Counted from the stretch's first letter, positions 25,763 to 34,965 are shown. The stretch: DNA of 64,000 nt from an uncultured Candidatus Saccharibacteria bacterium (GCA_938036825.1 CALHWD010000019.1:55414-119413); one strand, 5' to 3'. Made by a program: numbers and translations. Notes: generated by a model from the sequence alone, not told the origin.

Positions 25763-27793
25763 TTAATTGAGTGTCGTGAGTCGTTGATTGCGTTGCACGG
25801 CTGCCTGGAGCTCCGGGTAGTGTTCGAGTGAATCACCACTCGCGATAAAGGCTTGCGCTGCTTTTTGGGCTCGGGCGATTGCCTTGCTGTCAGCTAGACT
25901 CGCAATGCGCAGATTGAGCGCGCCATGCTGAGCTTTGCCGTAAATTTCGCCCGGGCCGCGGAGCTGCATGTCGACTTCTGCTAAGTGAAAGCCGTCGCTA
26001 GAAGCCTCCACCTCGCGCAGACGCTGGCTCGGCCTGCTGTGGCTATTAAGCAAAAGATAGCAGTAGCTCTGACGCGTGCCACGTCCCACTCGGCCACGCA
26101 GCTGGTGGAGCTGGGCAAGACCAAATCGCTCGGCATCCTCGATCATCATCACTGTCGCATTTGGCACATCAACACCAACTTCTACTACTGTAGTGCTCAC
26201 AAGAATATCATACGCATGCTGGTGAAATTCTTGCATCACTCGTTCTTTGTCAGCAGGCTTCATCTTGCCGTGAAGCAGACCAATTCGCCACCGGCCTAAG
26301 GTGCTGCTCTTGAGATGGCGTACGGTTGCTTCAACACTGCGCGCGTCATTGTCCGGGTTGTCATCGATGAGGCTGCAGACGACATAGGCTTGGCTGCCGG
26401 CCTCGAGCTCCTTCGTGACGCGTTGGTATAGGGCTGGGCGCGAGGCGGGAGAAATAATTTTGGTGATGATCGGCTGGCGACCCGCCGGGCGCTGGCTAAT
26501 AATGCTAATATCAAGCTCGCCATAGACGGTCAGGGCAAGGCTGCGGGGGATCGGTGTCGCTGTCATAGCAAGTAGGTGAGGCATATGGCCGGATTTATCA
26601 AGGAGCTTCTGGCGCTGCGTCACGCCAAAGCGATGCTGCTCGTCGATTACCACAAAGCCAAGCCGTGCAAAATTCACCGAGTCTTGGATGAGTGCGTGCG
26701 TTCCTACTACGACATCTACCTCGCCGCGTGCAATTCGCTGCACAAGCTCACTACGCATAGCACCAGTCACGCTGCCAGTCAGTACCCCAACTTTGACGCC
26801 AAAGGGCGTAAGTAATGCATCGAGCGTGGCGGCGTGCTGACGGGCAAGAATCTCTGTCGGTGCCATCAAGGCGGTTTGGTAGCCAGCACTGGCAGCCTGG
26901 CGAGCGGCCAGGCCAGCGACCACTGTTTTGCCACTGCCCACGTCACCTTGGAGGAGGCGATTCATTGGTGTACTACGCTGAAAGTCTTGCAGGATATCCC
27001 AGGCCGCTCGGCGCTGATCATCCGTGAGAGTAAAGGGCAGGGCGCTCACAAATGACTTCACGATAGCTTGCTCAAATGGTATGACATAGCCTTGGAGCTG
27101 AGCATGCGCCTGGCGATTGAGCTGACTAGCAAGCAGCAAGCTAAAGAGCTCCTCAAAGGCAAAGCGCTGGCGTGCTCTTGCGATACCCTCTGATGTGGTA
27201 GGGAAATGCATCGCAAGCAGCGCCTCGCTCCGGCTCATTAAGCCTTCGTGTGCAACAATGTGCGAGGGGAGTGTCTCGGGCAGCATTGTTATCAGTGGTC
27301 GTAGCTCAGTGAGTAGTTTGCGCACCAGTTGGCTTTTGAGGCCGTGTACTGCGTGGTAGATGGGCAGCAGGTTGGTGTCATGATGGACAAGCTCTTTGAC
27401 ACGCTCGGCACTTGGGTTGGTGAGTTGGTAGCGGCCATTCTTATACTCAAATTGTCCCCGAAAGTAACATTCATCCCCACTCGCAAGCTGCTGTACTCGA
27501 TACGGCTGGTTAAACCACACGGCGTTGAGCTTGCCCGAGCTATCTGCCAGTACTGCTGTGGTAATGCGGAGACCACGCCGCACCGTACGCGTGCTGATTG
27601 ATTCGCAGCGCGCCGTGATCGTCACATTGCCTGGTGTCAGTGTTGCGATTGAGCTCGCTGCAGTAAAATCATCGTGCTTGCGTGGCAAAAACATGACGAG
27701 ATCATTGACAGTCAAGAGCCCAGCCTGAGCTAGTTGCTCAGCTGTTTTTGGCCCAACGCCTTTGATTTGAGAGAGCTGTGTCGATACGTTCAC
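25763..27793 (-). CDS. recG: ATP-dependent DNA helicase RecG
   Basis: RecG remodels stalled forks and branched DNA. The 676 residues have the N-terminal OB-fold wedge domain and helicase motifs: Walker A GDVGSGKT, the MAPTEILARQH region, DEQHRFG in place of DEAH, LAMTATPIPRSL, and the C-terminal QLRGRVGRG and GPGEIYG segments. The start is taken as GTG at 27793 because TACAAT (27800-27805 on this strand) lies exactly 6 nt upstream; the longer frame from 27811 would begin before the promoter. The gene is divergent from the FAD oxidase gene. Confidence 0.95.
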   Translation of the reverse strand: MNVSTQLSQIKGVGPKTAEQLAQAGLLTVNDLVMFLPRKHDDFTAASSIATLTPGNVTITARCESISTRTVRRGLRITTAVLADSSGKLNAVWFNQPYRVQQLASGDECYFRGQFEYKNGRYQLTNPSAERVKELVHHDTNLLPIYHAVHGLKSQLVRKLLTELRPLITMLPETLPSHIVAHEGLMSRSEALLAMHFPTTSEGIARARQRFAFEELFSLLLASQLNRQAHAQLQGYVIPFEQAIVKSFVSALPFTLTDDQRRAAWDILQDFQRSTPMNRLLQGDVGSGKTVVAGLAARQAASAGYQTALMAPTEILARQHAATLDALLTPFGVKVGVLTGSVTGAMRSELVQRIARGEVDVVVGTHALIQDSVNFARLGFVVIDEQHRFGVTQRQKLLDKSGHMPHLLAMTATPIPRSLALTVYGELDISIISQRPAGRQPIITKIISPASRPALYQRVTKELEAGSQAYVVCSLIDDNPDNDARSVEATVRHLKSSTLGRWRIGLLHGKMKPADKERVMQEFHQHAYDILVSTTVVEVGVDVPNATVMMIEDAERFGLAQLHQLRGRVGRGTRQSYCYLLLNSHSRPSQRLREVEASSDGFHLAEVDMQLRGPGEIYGKAQHGALNLRIASLADSKAIARAQKAAQAFIASGDSLEHYPELQAAVQRNQRLTTLN

Positions 27794-27799
27794 ATTTTT

Positions 27800-27805
27800 A
27801 TTGTA
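27800..27805 (-). promoter_or_regulatory. -10 element of recG, leaderless
   Basis: TACAAT on the minus strand, 6 nt before the GTG at 27793. No clear -35. Confidence 0.4.
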
Positions 27806-27868
27806 CCGCACCTGGTGTAAATGCGCTGCCCTGTGCTATAGTATAAGCAGTAAGCTAACGGGGGAAGT

Positions 27869-29467
27869 GTGAGTAAAATTGCAAATTATTTACGCAGTCA
27901 TATTGCCGGGTCTGTTTCGACTCGGGCCGATTGGCGTGCGTCAGTCAGTGCAGATGCCGGTATTCTAGCGGCAACGCCAGAACTCGTGGTAGTGCCGCGC
28001 GTTGTGAGTGATATTCGCAAGATCACCCGTTTTGCCTGGCAAATGGCCGAAAAAGGTCACACTATACCAGTCGTCACACGTGGAGCTGGCTGTGGTGCGC
28101 TGGGCGGTGCTGTAGGGCAGGGGATACTGCTCGATACGACAGCTCTCGACACGATCTTTGAATATGATGGCAAATCGCAGCGAGTTCGTGTCCAGCCAGG
28201 TGTGCTGGCACATAACCTGACTGTAGCACTGAGTATGCAGGGTGCTGGTGTTGGGCCACTAGCTAGCCAACGGGGCACAGTTGGTGGTGTTTTGGCAGCA
28301 GGTGTTCGTGGAACAACACTGAGTCGTACGACTGACTTTGCTGAGGCAATCGATCAGCTTGAAGTTGTGCTTGCCAACGGCGACGTTATGCAGACAGAGC
28401 GTCTCTCGCGGCGCGAGCTAAGTCGACGCAAGGATTTGCCTGGGCTTGAAGGTGATATCTATCGTGGTGTCGACGCGATTATCGCTGATAATGCATCGTT
28501 GATCGAGCAGATTGATCCCAATGACGCTTCTGGTTACAGTGGTATTGCGCGGGTTAAGCAACCGGACGGGACGTTTGACCTGGGACCGTTGTTAATTGGA
28601 AGCGAGGGGACACTCGGTATTATTGATGAGCTAATTCTTAAGACGGAGTTTTTTAGCTTTCGGCAGACAATGGGGGCTTTAGTGTTTCGTAGTGGAGAGG
28701 ATGCACGAGCAGCGATTGACACGATTGATGCTTTGCAGCCTGCTCGACTTGAATATATTGATGCAGCGATTTTTGAGCAACTCCGCCGTGATGGCAAAAA
28801 ATATGCTTTTTACGAAGCGGCTGCCCAGCAGTTTACGCCACAGGCAGTTTTGCTCGTGACGCTTGATGATTTTAATAACCGGACGCGTGCTCGCAAGCAG
28901 GCTAAGCTTGAGCAACTGCAATTAGTGGGCGATACTACCGTTTCAATCGCAGAGGATAATGATGACGATGATATTGCGGTGGGGTTTACTGCGCTTGATA
29001 ACTATCGCTGGCCCGATGCCGCACATGTCGGGGCACCGCGCTTATTCGAGGGATTTTATGTGCCACCACAGCGCTTTGAAGAGTTTATACGAGCTTTAGC
29101 ACCACTGGCGCGCGCACTGCAGTTACCGCTACCTCTCGCTGGCCATCCTAGCTTGAATCTTTATGGTGTTTATCCACGTCTCTCGCTGCGTAAAGTGAGC
29201 GATAAGCAAAAAATCTTCAAGCTCTATGATGAGCTCGCCAAGCTGCTTGCGCTATATGATGGCCATTTGGTGATGAGCGGTGGTGAGGGTCGGCTCAAAA
29301 CTCGTTTTGTGCGCGCCGCGCAAAACCCAGATCTTACAGCTCTCTACCAGCAAATCAAACAGCTCTTCGACCCTCACGGCATTCTTAATCCTGGGACAAA
29401 AACCACTTTGCAAGCTCGCACCATCACTGCAATGCTACGCAATGAATATACGGTAGATTGGCGATAA
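27869..29467 (+). CDS. FAD-linked oxidase (GlcD/D-lactate dehydrogenase type)
   Basis: A 532-residue flavoprotein. The FAD_binding_4 domain covers about 35-215: PRVVSDIRKITRFA, VVTRGAGCGALGGAVGQGI (FAD pyrophosphate contact), and PLASQRGTVGGVLAAGVRG. The C-terminal FAD-oxidase domain ends in GHLVMSGGEGRLK and DPHGILNPGTK. Relatives oxidise 2-hydroxy acids such as D-lactate or glycolate. No Fe-S domain is attached. The start is GTG at 27869 after a GGGGAAG sequence. The next gene is an aldehyde dehydrogenase on the same strand with its own promoter. The substrate and electron acceptor are not evident. Confidence 0.88.
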   Translation: MSKIANYLRSHIAGSVSTRADWRASVSADAGILAATPELVVVPRVVSDIRKITRFAWQMAEKGHTIPVVTRGAGCGALGGAVGQGILLDTTALDTIFEYDGKSQRVRVQPGVLAHNLTVALSMQGAGVGPLASQRGTVGGVLAAGVRGTTLSRTTDFAEAIDQLEVVLANGDVMQTERLSRRELSRRKDLPGLEGDIYRGVDAIIADNASLIEQIDPNDASGYSGIARVKQPDGTFDLGPLLIGSEGTLGIIDELILKTEFFSFRQTMGALVFRSGEDARAAIDTIDALQPARLEYIDAAIFEQLRRDGKKYAFYEAAAQQFTPQAVLLVTLDDFNNRTRARKQAKLEQLQLVGDTTVSIAEDNDDDDIAVGFTALDNYRWPDAAHVGAPRLFEGFYVPPQRFEEFIRALAPLARALQLPLPLAGHPSLNLYGVYPRLSLRKVSDKQKIFKLYDELAKLLALYDGHLVMSGGEGRLKTRFVRAAQNPDLTALYQQIKQLFDPHGILNPGTKTTLQARTITAMLRNEYTVDWR

Positions 29468-29504
29468 AACCTTGCGGAGGAAGTACATTTGCTATTTGTC
29501 GCAA

Positions 29505-29533
29505 TTGATTTCTTTGTCGTGCCTCAATAAAAT
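29505..29533 (+). promoter_or_regulatory. Promoter of the aldehyde dehydrogenase gene
   Basis: TTGATT (29505-29510) and TAAAAT (29528-29533), spacing 17 bp. Confidence 0.55.
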
Positions 29534-29551
29534 AGAGGAAGAAAGAGGTTA

Positions 29552-30988
29552 ATGAACATGAGTGTCGATCAACGCATAATATCCCGTAACCCTGCCACCA
29601 ACGAACCAATCTGGTCTGGAAGTCTTGCGGATGACGCTACAATCGCACGGGCTGTTTCTGTCGCAACACGCGCACAGCACACATGGGAGACGACACCGCT
29701 TGATGCACGCAAAGATATAATCCGCGCCTTTGCCGATCAAGTGACGACACAGAGCGAGGATGCTGCACGCATTATTTCACAGGATAATGGCAAGCCACTC
29801 TGGGAAGCGCGCACTGAAGTCAAGTCACTTGGTAATAAAGTACAGGCGGTCTTCGACGCCTATGATCAACGGGCTCAGACAGTGACGAAACAAGTCAATG
29901 GACGCCAGTCGGTGACGCGTTATCGGCCTCATGGTGTTATGGCGGTGCTGGGGCCATACAACTTCCCAATGAGCATGCCAAATAGCCATGTCATGCCTGC
30001 TCTTCTTGCTGGCAATACTGTGATTTTCAAACCGAGCGAGAAAGTACCGTATGCTGGTGAGTACTATGCGCAACTCTGGCAGCAGGCTGGACTGCCAGAT
30101 GGGGTGCTTCAGGTTATTCATGGCGATGGCGATGTAGCGCAAAAGCTCATTGCACACCCTCAGGTAAATGGCGTCCTTTTCATCGGTAGTCGAGCGGCTG
30201 GCGTATCGATCGAAAAGCAGCTTGCTGGTGCACCAGACAAGATCTGCGCCCTCGAAATGGGTGGCAATAGCCCACTTGTCATCTGGGACTATGATGATGT
30301 ACGCCTCGCGGTGCACATTGCGGTGCAGTCTGGTTATATTTCAAGCGGCCAACGCTGCTCATCGGCGCGGCGGCTTATCGTCAATAGAGCGATTGCAGAC
30401 GAATTTATTCCTGCACTTCGGCAAGCGGTTGCGAGTATTGTCGTTGGCGATCAGTTTGATACCAGTCCAACGCCTTTCATGGGTCCGTTGGTTGACTATG
30501 GGGCGGTTCGTCATTTCTTTGATAAGTACCATGCTGCCGTCTCAGCTGGCGCACAGGTTCTCGTTCCGGCCGAACCAATCCCGACGCTTGGTGACAACTT
30601 TGTCAGTCCTGGGTTGATCGATGTCACTGGTGTGTCATTGCCAGACGAAGAAATCTTCGGGCCGCTCCTCCAGGTGTCGACAGTGCAGACCCTGGCCGAA
30701 GCAATTACCCAAGCAAACGCAACACAGTTTGGTCTTGCTGCTGGCATTGTCACTCGCGAGCGTGCACAATACGAAGCATTCTACCAGCAAACAAAGGCAG
30801 GCATTATTAACTGGAACCAGCCACTGACTGGCGCAACGACTGCGGCACCATTTGGCGGAGCGAAGGCCAGTGGCAATTACCGATCAGCTGGATTCCTGTC
30901 GGTTGACTACTGCTCATACCCATGCGCGTCGATTGAGGATGCGTCACCAGCGGTGCCAGCGACGTTGCCGGCTGGGGTGATGTATTAA
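29552..30988 (+). CDS. Aldehyde dehydrogenase, AstD-like
   Basis: A 478-residue NAD(P)-dependent aldehyde dehydrogenase. Asn137 lies in GPYNFPMSMPN, the general base Glu235 in LEMGGNSP and the nucleophile Cys269 in SGQRCSSARR; PFGGAKASGN precedes the C-terminus. The C-terminal VDYCSYPCAS resembles N-succinylglutamate-5-semialdehyde dehydrogenase (AstD) more than generic ALDHs. No other arginine-succinyl pathway gene is present, so the native substrate is uncertain. An AAAGAGG site precedes the ATG. It could supply NADH or detoxify host-derived aldehydes; both are inference. Confidence 0.9.
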   Translation: MNMSVDQRIISRNPATNEPIWSGSLADDATIARAVSVATRAQHTWETTPLDARKDIIRAFADQVTTQSEDAARIISQDNGKPLWEARTEVKSLGNKVQAVFDAYDQRAQTVTKQVNGRQSVTRYRPHGVMAVLGPYNFPMSMPNSHVMPALLAGNTVIFKPSEKVPYAGEYYAQLWQQAGLPDGVLQVIHGDGDVAQKLIAHPQVNGVLFIGSRAAGVSIEKQLAGAPDKICALEMGGNSPLVIWDYDDVRLAVHIAVQSGYISSGQRCSSARRLIVNRAIADEFIPALRQAVASIVVGDQFDTSPTPFMGPLVDYGAVRHFFDKYHAAVSAGAQVLVPAEPIPTLGDNFVSPGLIDVTGVSLPDEEIFGPLLQVSTVQTLAEAITQANATQFGLAAGIVTRERAQYEAFYQQTKAGIINWNQPLTGATTAAPFGGAKASGNYRSAGFLSVDYCSYPCASIEDASPAVPATLPAGVMY

Positions 30989-31002
30989 ATAACTAAAGTG
31001 AG

Positions 31003-31030
31003 TTGACATAGATGGCAAATGGTGTATGAT
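31003..31030 (+). promoter_or_regulatory. Promoter of the 31 kb membrane protein gene
   Basis: TTGACA (31003-31008) and TATGAT (31025-31030), spacing 16 bp. The first ATG of the frame (31019) lies inside the promoter. Confidence 0.65.
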
Positions 31031-31915
31031 AGTGCCATAAAACAATCCTATTCTCTAACGCAACTGCGAAGTGTCCTGCTCTATCTATCAATTGGATTGC
31101 TAACATTGTGCGCACTTCTCGGGATTCTTGCAGTATTATCACAAGAAGTAGATTGGCGAATCCTATTCACGACGTTTTGCGCCGCAATCGCATCATTAAT
31201 TGCTATGAGCAACATATCGCGACTTACGGATAACCGAATAGTTATAAAAATTCTATCCATTATGTCGATCATCCTCAATGCTCAGTGGTTTACTGGTATG
31301 TTTGTTATCCAGTGGAATCTCTATCGGTTTCTTAGTTTTTGTCGTCCCTCTGTCAGTACGGGGAGTCGATATAATAGACATTATAGCGACTATAGCAGCT
31401 ATGACTACGAAGGTCATGTTCAGTCACGAATATGCAGCGACTTCCTCTCGATTACGACGAAGCTTACGCTCACAGCATTAATTATTGCACTGCTCATTAC
31501 ACTTAGCGTAAAGACTTTGTCATACGCCAACAAGAACTCTTTTATTATAGGAATGAAAATGATGACGGTTACTTGCGCTAGTCTTTTAAGTATGGCATGC
31601 TTGAGTATAGTATGGTTTAATGCGCGAGATACGTCAAGTACGCTACGTTTTTTGGTAGTTTTTGGTATACTCACTGTATTTGGTTTAATAGTAACGCCTA
31701 TTTTGGTACATCTAGAGAAGGTACAGCGCTACCTCCAACCTGCACAACCAAATACACGAGTACAGAATGAGCAGCAGCTTCGGCACGAGATTGAACGCCA
31801 AGTGCGAGCACAAATTGCTGCCGAACAGCAAACAGCAAAAGCGGAGGAACAAGCTCAAGTACCTCCCACAGCTTCGAATGAAGATGGTGCAATGCATGAT
31901 GTGCAGCCTGATTAA
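31019..31915 (+). CDS. Polytopic membrane protein with cytoplasmic coiled-coil tail
   Basis: Up to 298 residues with roughly seven hydrophobic helices in two blocks (about 20-105 and 145-240), separated by a Tyr/Ser/Arg-rich hydrophilic loop, then a Gln/Glu/Ala-rich helical tail (about 245-298). I recognise no family. The start is unresolved: ATG 31019 overlaps a good promoter whose predicted transcription start is 31037, where the in-frame codon is ATA. No later ATG, GTG or TTG keeps the first helix whole. It could be leaderless from ATA, or a second promoter may exist upstream. Confidence 0.75.
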   Translation: MVYDSAIKQSYSLTQLRSVLLYLSIGLLTLCALLGILAVLSQEVDWRILFTTFCAAIASLIAMSNISRLTDNRIVIKILSIMSIILNAQWFTGMFVIQWNLYRFLSFCRPSVSTGSRYNRHYSDYSSYDYEGHVQSRICSDFLSITTKLTLTALIIALLITLSVKTLSYANKNSFIIGMKMMTVTCASLLSMACLSIVWFNARDTSSTLRFLVVFGILTVFGLIVTPILVHLEKVQRYLQPAQPNTRVQNEQQLRHEIERQVRAQIAAEQQTAKAEEQAQVPPTASNEDGAMHDVQPD

Positions 31916-32140
31916 TGAATTAACAATGGGTGATTATGCTCCCGATAATGATGGGTGGTGCTGAATGCAAGAGGTGATGGGTGGTGCAGATCGACAGATA
32001 ATCAATAATTTGAGTGACAGGGTTACCTGTGCATGCCATCAGAGTTCAATGAATGATTAGAGTATTTCCGATTTAGTGATACTCAAAAATACGACACAGC
32101 AGTTAGCCATTTAATGTAATAGAAAAGAGGAGGTGTACAT

Positions 32141-32692
32141 ATGCCTCGCAGGCGAGGAGCTATCATCACAATAGGCGATGAGGTGCTTAACGGAAGTACG
32201 CTCGATACTAATTCTCACTGGCTTTGTACACAAATTGCTGGTCGCGGTGCGCTGGTTACGACGGTAGTTACGGTACACGATGACCCAGTTGCAATAAAAG
32301 ACGCGTTGGCATATTGCATGCGTATGGAGCCAGACTTGATCTTTATCATCGGAGGTCTTGGCCCGACGATTGATGACCGAACTGTTGAGTCAGTTGCTCG
32401 CGCCCTCGAGTTGCCGCTCGAGATTAATCAAACTGCAATCGAGTATGTCCAGAAACGATATTGTGACCTGGAGTCACAAGGAATAGTTGATCGTGATGTG
32501 TCTGCATCAGCAAGGAATGCTCGCAAAAAGATGGCTTTGCTGCCCATCGGGGCAGTGCCAATCTATAATCCGGTTGGTGCTGCACCAGCGGTCGTTATTG
32601 ATGTAGATGATACGATGTCTGTTCTGTGTCTTCCGGGTGTTCCTACAGAGGTTCGCGCGATAGTCAGTGAGTACGCATCTGATATTTGTTAG
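32141..32692 (+). CDS. CinA N-terminal (COG1058, MoaB-like) domain protein
   Basis: 183 residues matching the N-terminal MoCF/MoaB-like domain of CinA: AIITIGDEVLNGSTLDTNSHWL at the start, FIIGGLGPTIDDRTVESVA near 67-85, and NPVGAAPAV and CLPGVPTEV near the end. In CinA this domain has been linked to ADP-ribose hydrolysis in NAD recycling, but here the C-terminal amidase domain is missing, and even single-domain homologues are usually some 60 residues longer. The chain stops right after the LPGVPTEV motif with TAG, so it may be truncated. GGAGG stands 7 nt before the ATG. It lies in the accessory stretch next to a disrupted gene. Confidence 0.85.
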   Translation: MPRRRGAIITIGDEVLNGSTLDTNSHWLCTQIAGRGALVTTVVTVHDDPVAIKDALAYCMRMEPDLIFIIGGLGPTIDDRTVESVARALELPLEINQTAIEYVQKRYCDLESQGIVDRDVSASARNARKKMALLPIGAVPIYNPVGAAPAVVIDVDDTMSVLCLPGVPTEVRAIVSEYASDIC

Positions 32693-32706
32693 ACGTCGTG
32701 TTGATA

Positions 32707-33354
32707 ATGCAGATTGACGGCAACTCAATAATTCCCTATGATCAGATCATGCATACATTTCGCCATAAATACCTGACTGTCATTCTCCTATCCCTTGCAT
32801 TAGCGATACTATCGCTTGTCAGCAATATCTACTTTCCCCAAGAAATGGAAGGGTAGTTGCAGCTATACTCTTGTATCCGCAAGATATTTAGTAAGTTAGT
32901 TAATGCAGGTGTCGTCTGGGCGGCGTTGCCATTCTTGGCAGGGTGGAGATCTCAAGGCTTGGTAAAAGCGGCGATCAGTGGCGCTGCTATTGCAGAACTC
33001 ACACTGCTACTCCATTACGGTATTGGCTATCTTATTGGGGTGTATGGCTCCACAATATTCATGACGAATTCATTTTGGTTCATTGCTGCTCTTGTACTAT
33101 GTGCACCACTAGGGGTATGCGGCTGGATTGCAGCTTTGCCAAAAAAGTCATCGCGTATATTCTGGTTTATCTTGCCGATCGGGGCAATTCTCGAGCCTAT
33201 TGTGACTCGAAAACTAATACCATACTCGATAGTTCGGCCATGGCCTGAAGTATATTCTGATTACGTTAGCGGTACAGTACTGTTGCTTATTGGTATCGTT
33301 GGTATAATTCTTGTGAGATCAAACAGGAAAGTAATGATCAAAGATAAGGGCTAG
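32707..33354 (+). pseudogene. Membrane protein gene split by an in-frame amber codon, DUF6518-like
   Basis: One continuous frame of 215 codons is interrupted only by TAG at 32854-32856. The first part (ATG 32707, 49 codons) encodes a polar start and one membrane helix. The second part (from TTG 32857, 165 codons) encodes about five more helices with VNAGVVWAALPFLAGW and a following HYGIGY that resemble DUF6518 proteins. The split falls between helix 1 and the conserved region, as expected for a nonsense mutation. Alternatives are read-through or two genes. No ribosome site stands before TTG 32857. The DUF6518 match is from recall of the pattern and is tentative. Confidence 0.6.
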
Positions 33355-33690
33355 AGTATTTATGGCTGTTTTATGTGATGGTATAGTTGGATCAACAAAA
33401 CGGAGTAGGCGCTCACAACCCTCTTTATTTTTAGACTGACTAATTCCTTAATATTCCCACAAAATGATGAGAGCCTAGCCATTACCTTGTAGTTTGAAGC
33501 TACATCTATCGCGAGACGCCCAATACTTTTGGGTATTGACTGGTCGTCCGGCTAAGCTTCCGTGTCGTTTTTTGCGGAAGTGTTTCAAAGCAGTAGGTCG
33601 TTTTCAGGCTGCTTTGGTAAATCCTGGTGGGGTAGAGCTTCACACATTAGTTATTATTTAACTCATTAACGCAATGCTGCAGTCGAGGGG
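33355..33690. other. Non-coding stretch with successive hairpins
   Basis: No open frame with coding character. Four consecutive stem-loops can be drawn: TGTAG/CTACA (33488-33492, 33500-33504), CCCAA/TTGGG (33519-33523, 33529-33533) or the alternative CAATA/TATTG, CTTCCG/CGGAAG (33557-33562, 33575-33580), and AAAGCAG/CTGCTTT (33587-33593, 33609-33615). It lacks the hallmarks of RNase P RNA, tmRNA or SRP RNA that I know. It may be an unrecognised small RNA or terminators for flanking genes. Confidence 0.45.
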
Positions 33691-34257
33691 TTAGTCGTTG
33701 TGGGTTGATGATATTTCGGACAACCGATACAAAAAAGCACCAGTCTTCTGATTAATACAGACTACATCAAATTCTGCAACACTTCCGCGAGAGCGCGTTA
33801 TACAGCGGGCATCACGCGCAATAGCTTGCAGAAAAAGATCGCGAGCAGTTGGTTGCCCAAACGTTGGGAGATGAAGGAAGCTACTAACGGCATTGTCTAC
33901 ATCATCAGCACGCGTCAGACCGGCATGGGCAGACTGGTCGTCTGGTGATTCCCAACGACTACAGCCGCGTGGACAGTCTCGAAATACCCGCTCCGGCAAG
34001 GATATTGTTCCTTGGCCAGATGTGAGGCGAATGCGCCCAACTACTGTCCCATTGGGGTCGGCATGAAGGCCCAAATAATGCATTGTGTTGCCTGAGTCGT
34101 AGGTGATATCGACACGCTGCGTCACCTCCTCCGTCACGATACGCGCAAAAGTACCTCGGGCGCTCCACGGGCCGTAGTTGAGAAATAGTGTTAAGCACAC
34201 AATGACGACTAGGGTAAAGGTGAGATGTTTGTGGCGATGAAGAAAACGAGCAAGCAT
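33691..34257 (-). CDS. Membrane-anchored exported protein, paralogue of 41009 gene
   Basis: From ATG 34257 the product is 188 residues: a basic His/Arg start, one membrane helix (about 8-26), and an extracytoplasmic domain. The C-terminal block with a Cys, then a V-C, then K-T-G-x-F-x-Y resembles the end of the protein at 41009-41617 (Cys, then L-C-V, then K-T-G-R-F-F-Y-Y), so the two are probably distant paralogues with a conserved Cys pair. TATAAT (34267-34272 on this strand) is 9 nt upstream, so the leader is about 3 nt. Function unknown. Confidence 0.7.
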   Translation of the reverse strand: MLARFLHRHKHLTFTLVVIVCLTLFLNYGPWSARGTFARIVTEEVTQRVDITYDSGNTMHYLGLHADPNGTVVGRIRLTSGQGTISLPERVFRDCPRGCSRWESPDDQSAHAGLTRADDVDNAVSSFLHLPTFGQPTARDLFLQAIARDARCITRSRGSVAEFDVVCINQKTGAFLYRLSEISSTHND

Positions 34258-34296
34258 AGTAACTGCATTATACAATATAATTGCAGAAATGATGAG

Positions 34297-34965
34297 TCAA
34301 TCCGTTATCCGTGCTCCCATAAAATTTGCCCACTCAGTGTATCCTCGGGTCCCATTGCCGAGCATCGGGCGCACGATACGGATATCGATTCGGTCGATGC
34401 GAAACCCAGCCTTCTCGAGCATGCGACGCGGGATGTCTATTGTCTTGTAATGCTGAAAGAATCGCCCAGACCGTGCGTAATCAGTGGCTGTTAAACGCTC
34501 AAAGCGAAGCCCCTGGTCGGATATAGCAAAATTTGCAAGGAATGCACCACCAGGAACAAGGGCGGCATGGATTGACGCAAGGACAGCGGGAAGGTCTTCT
34601 TGCCTGAGGTGTATGAGACTGGCAAGCGCAAACACACCAACGAAGCCGCCATTATAATCTAGTTGTCTCGTGTCAAGGCATCGAGCCGTTACTTTTGTTG
34701 ATGCTCCTCGACGATGTAACTCTTCTATCATTGCTGGGCTATTATCGACGGCCTCGACGTCATAGCCTTGCGAGGCAAAATACCGACTATACTGGCCTGG
34801 CCCACAACCTAGGTCAAGAACTCGGCCATGCGGTGGAAGCATTGTAGCAAACGAACGCGCGAGGTCTTCATTGATAACTTCAACGCCATCCTTCAAACCA
34901 TACGTCGGTGCTAAACGGTTGTAAGCGGCGAGAGAAGAATTATATAGTGCTGTAATTTCTTGCAT
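34297..34965 (-). CDS. Class I SAM-dependent methyltransferase
   Basis: A 222-residue protein with the Rossmann SAM-binding motif VLDLGCGPGQYSRYFASQG near 51-69, the acidic ribose-binding AVDNSPAMIEEL near 74-85, and a post-motif VLASIHAALVPGGAFLANF strand. The pattern is of the Methyltransf_11/25 small-molecule group; the substrate is not evident. The ATG at 34965 has AAAAAGGAG 7 nt upstream and is preferred over the longer frame. The DUF2797 gene is divergent. Confidence 0.88.
   Translation of the reverse strand: MQEITALYNSSLAAYNRLAPTYGLKDGVEVINEDLARSFATMLPPHGRVLDLGCGPGQYSRYFASQGYDVEAVDNSPAMIEELHRRGASTKVTARCLDTRQLDYNGGFVGVFALASLIHLRQEDLPAVLASIHAALVPGGAFLANFAISDQGLRFERLTATDYARSGRFFQHYKTIDIPRRMLEKAGFRIDRIDIRIVRPMLGNGTRGYTEWANFMGARITD

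Noticed and set aside
31949..31987. 13-bp direct repeat TGATGGGTGGTGC, two copies 26 bp apart
   Set aside because: Only two copies and no adjacent element; not a CRISPR array or attachment site.
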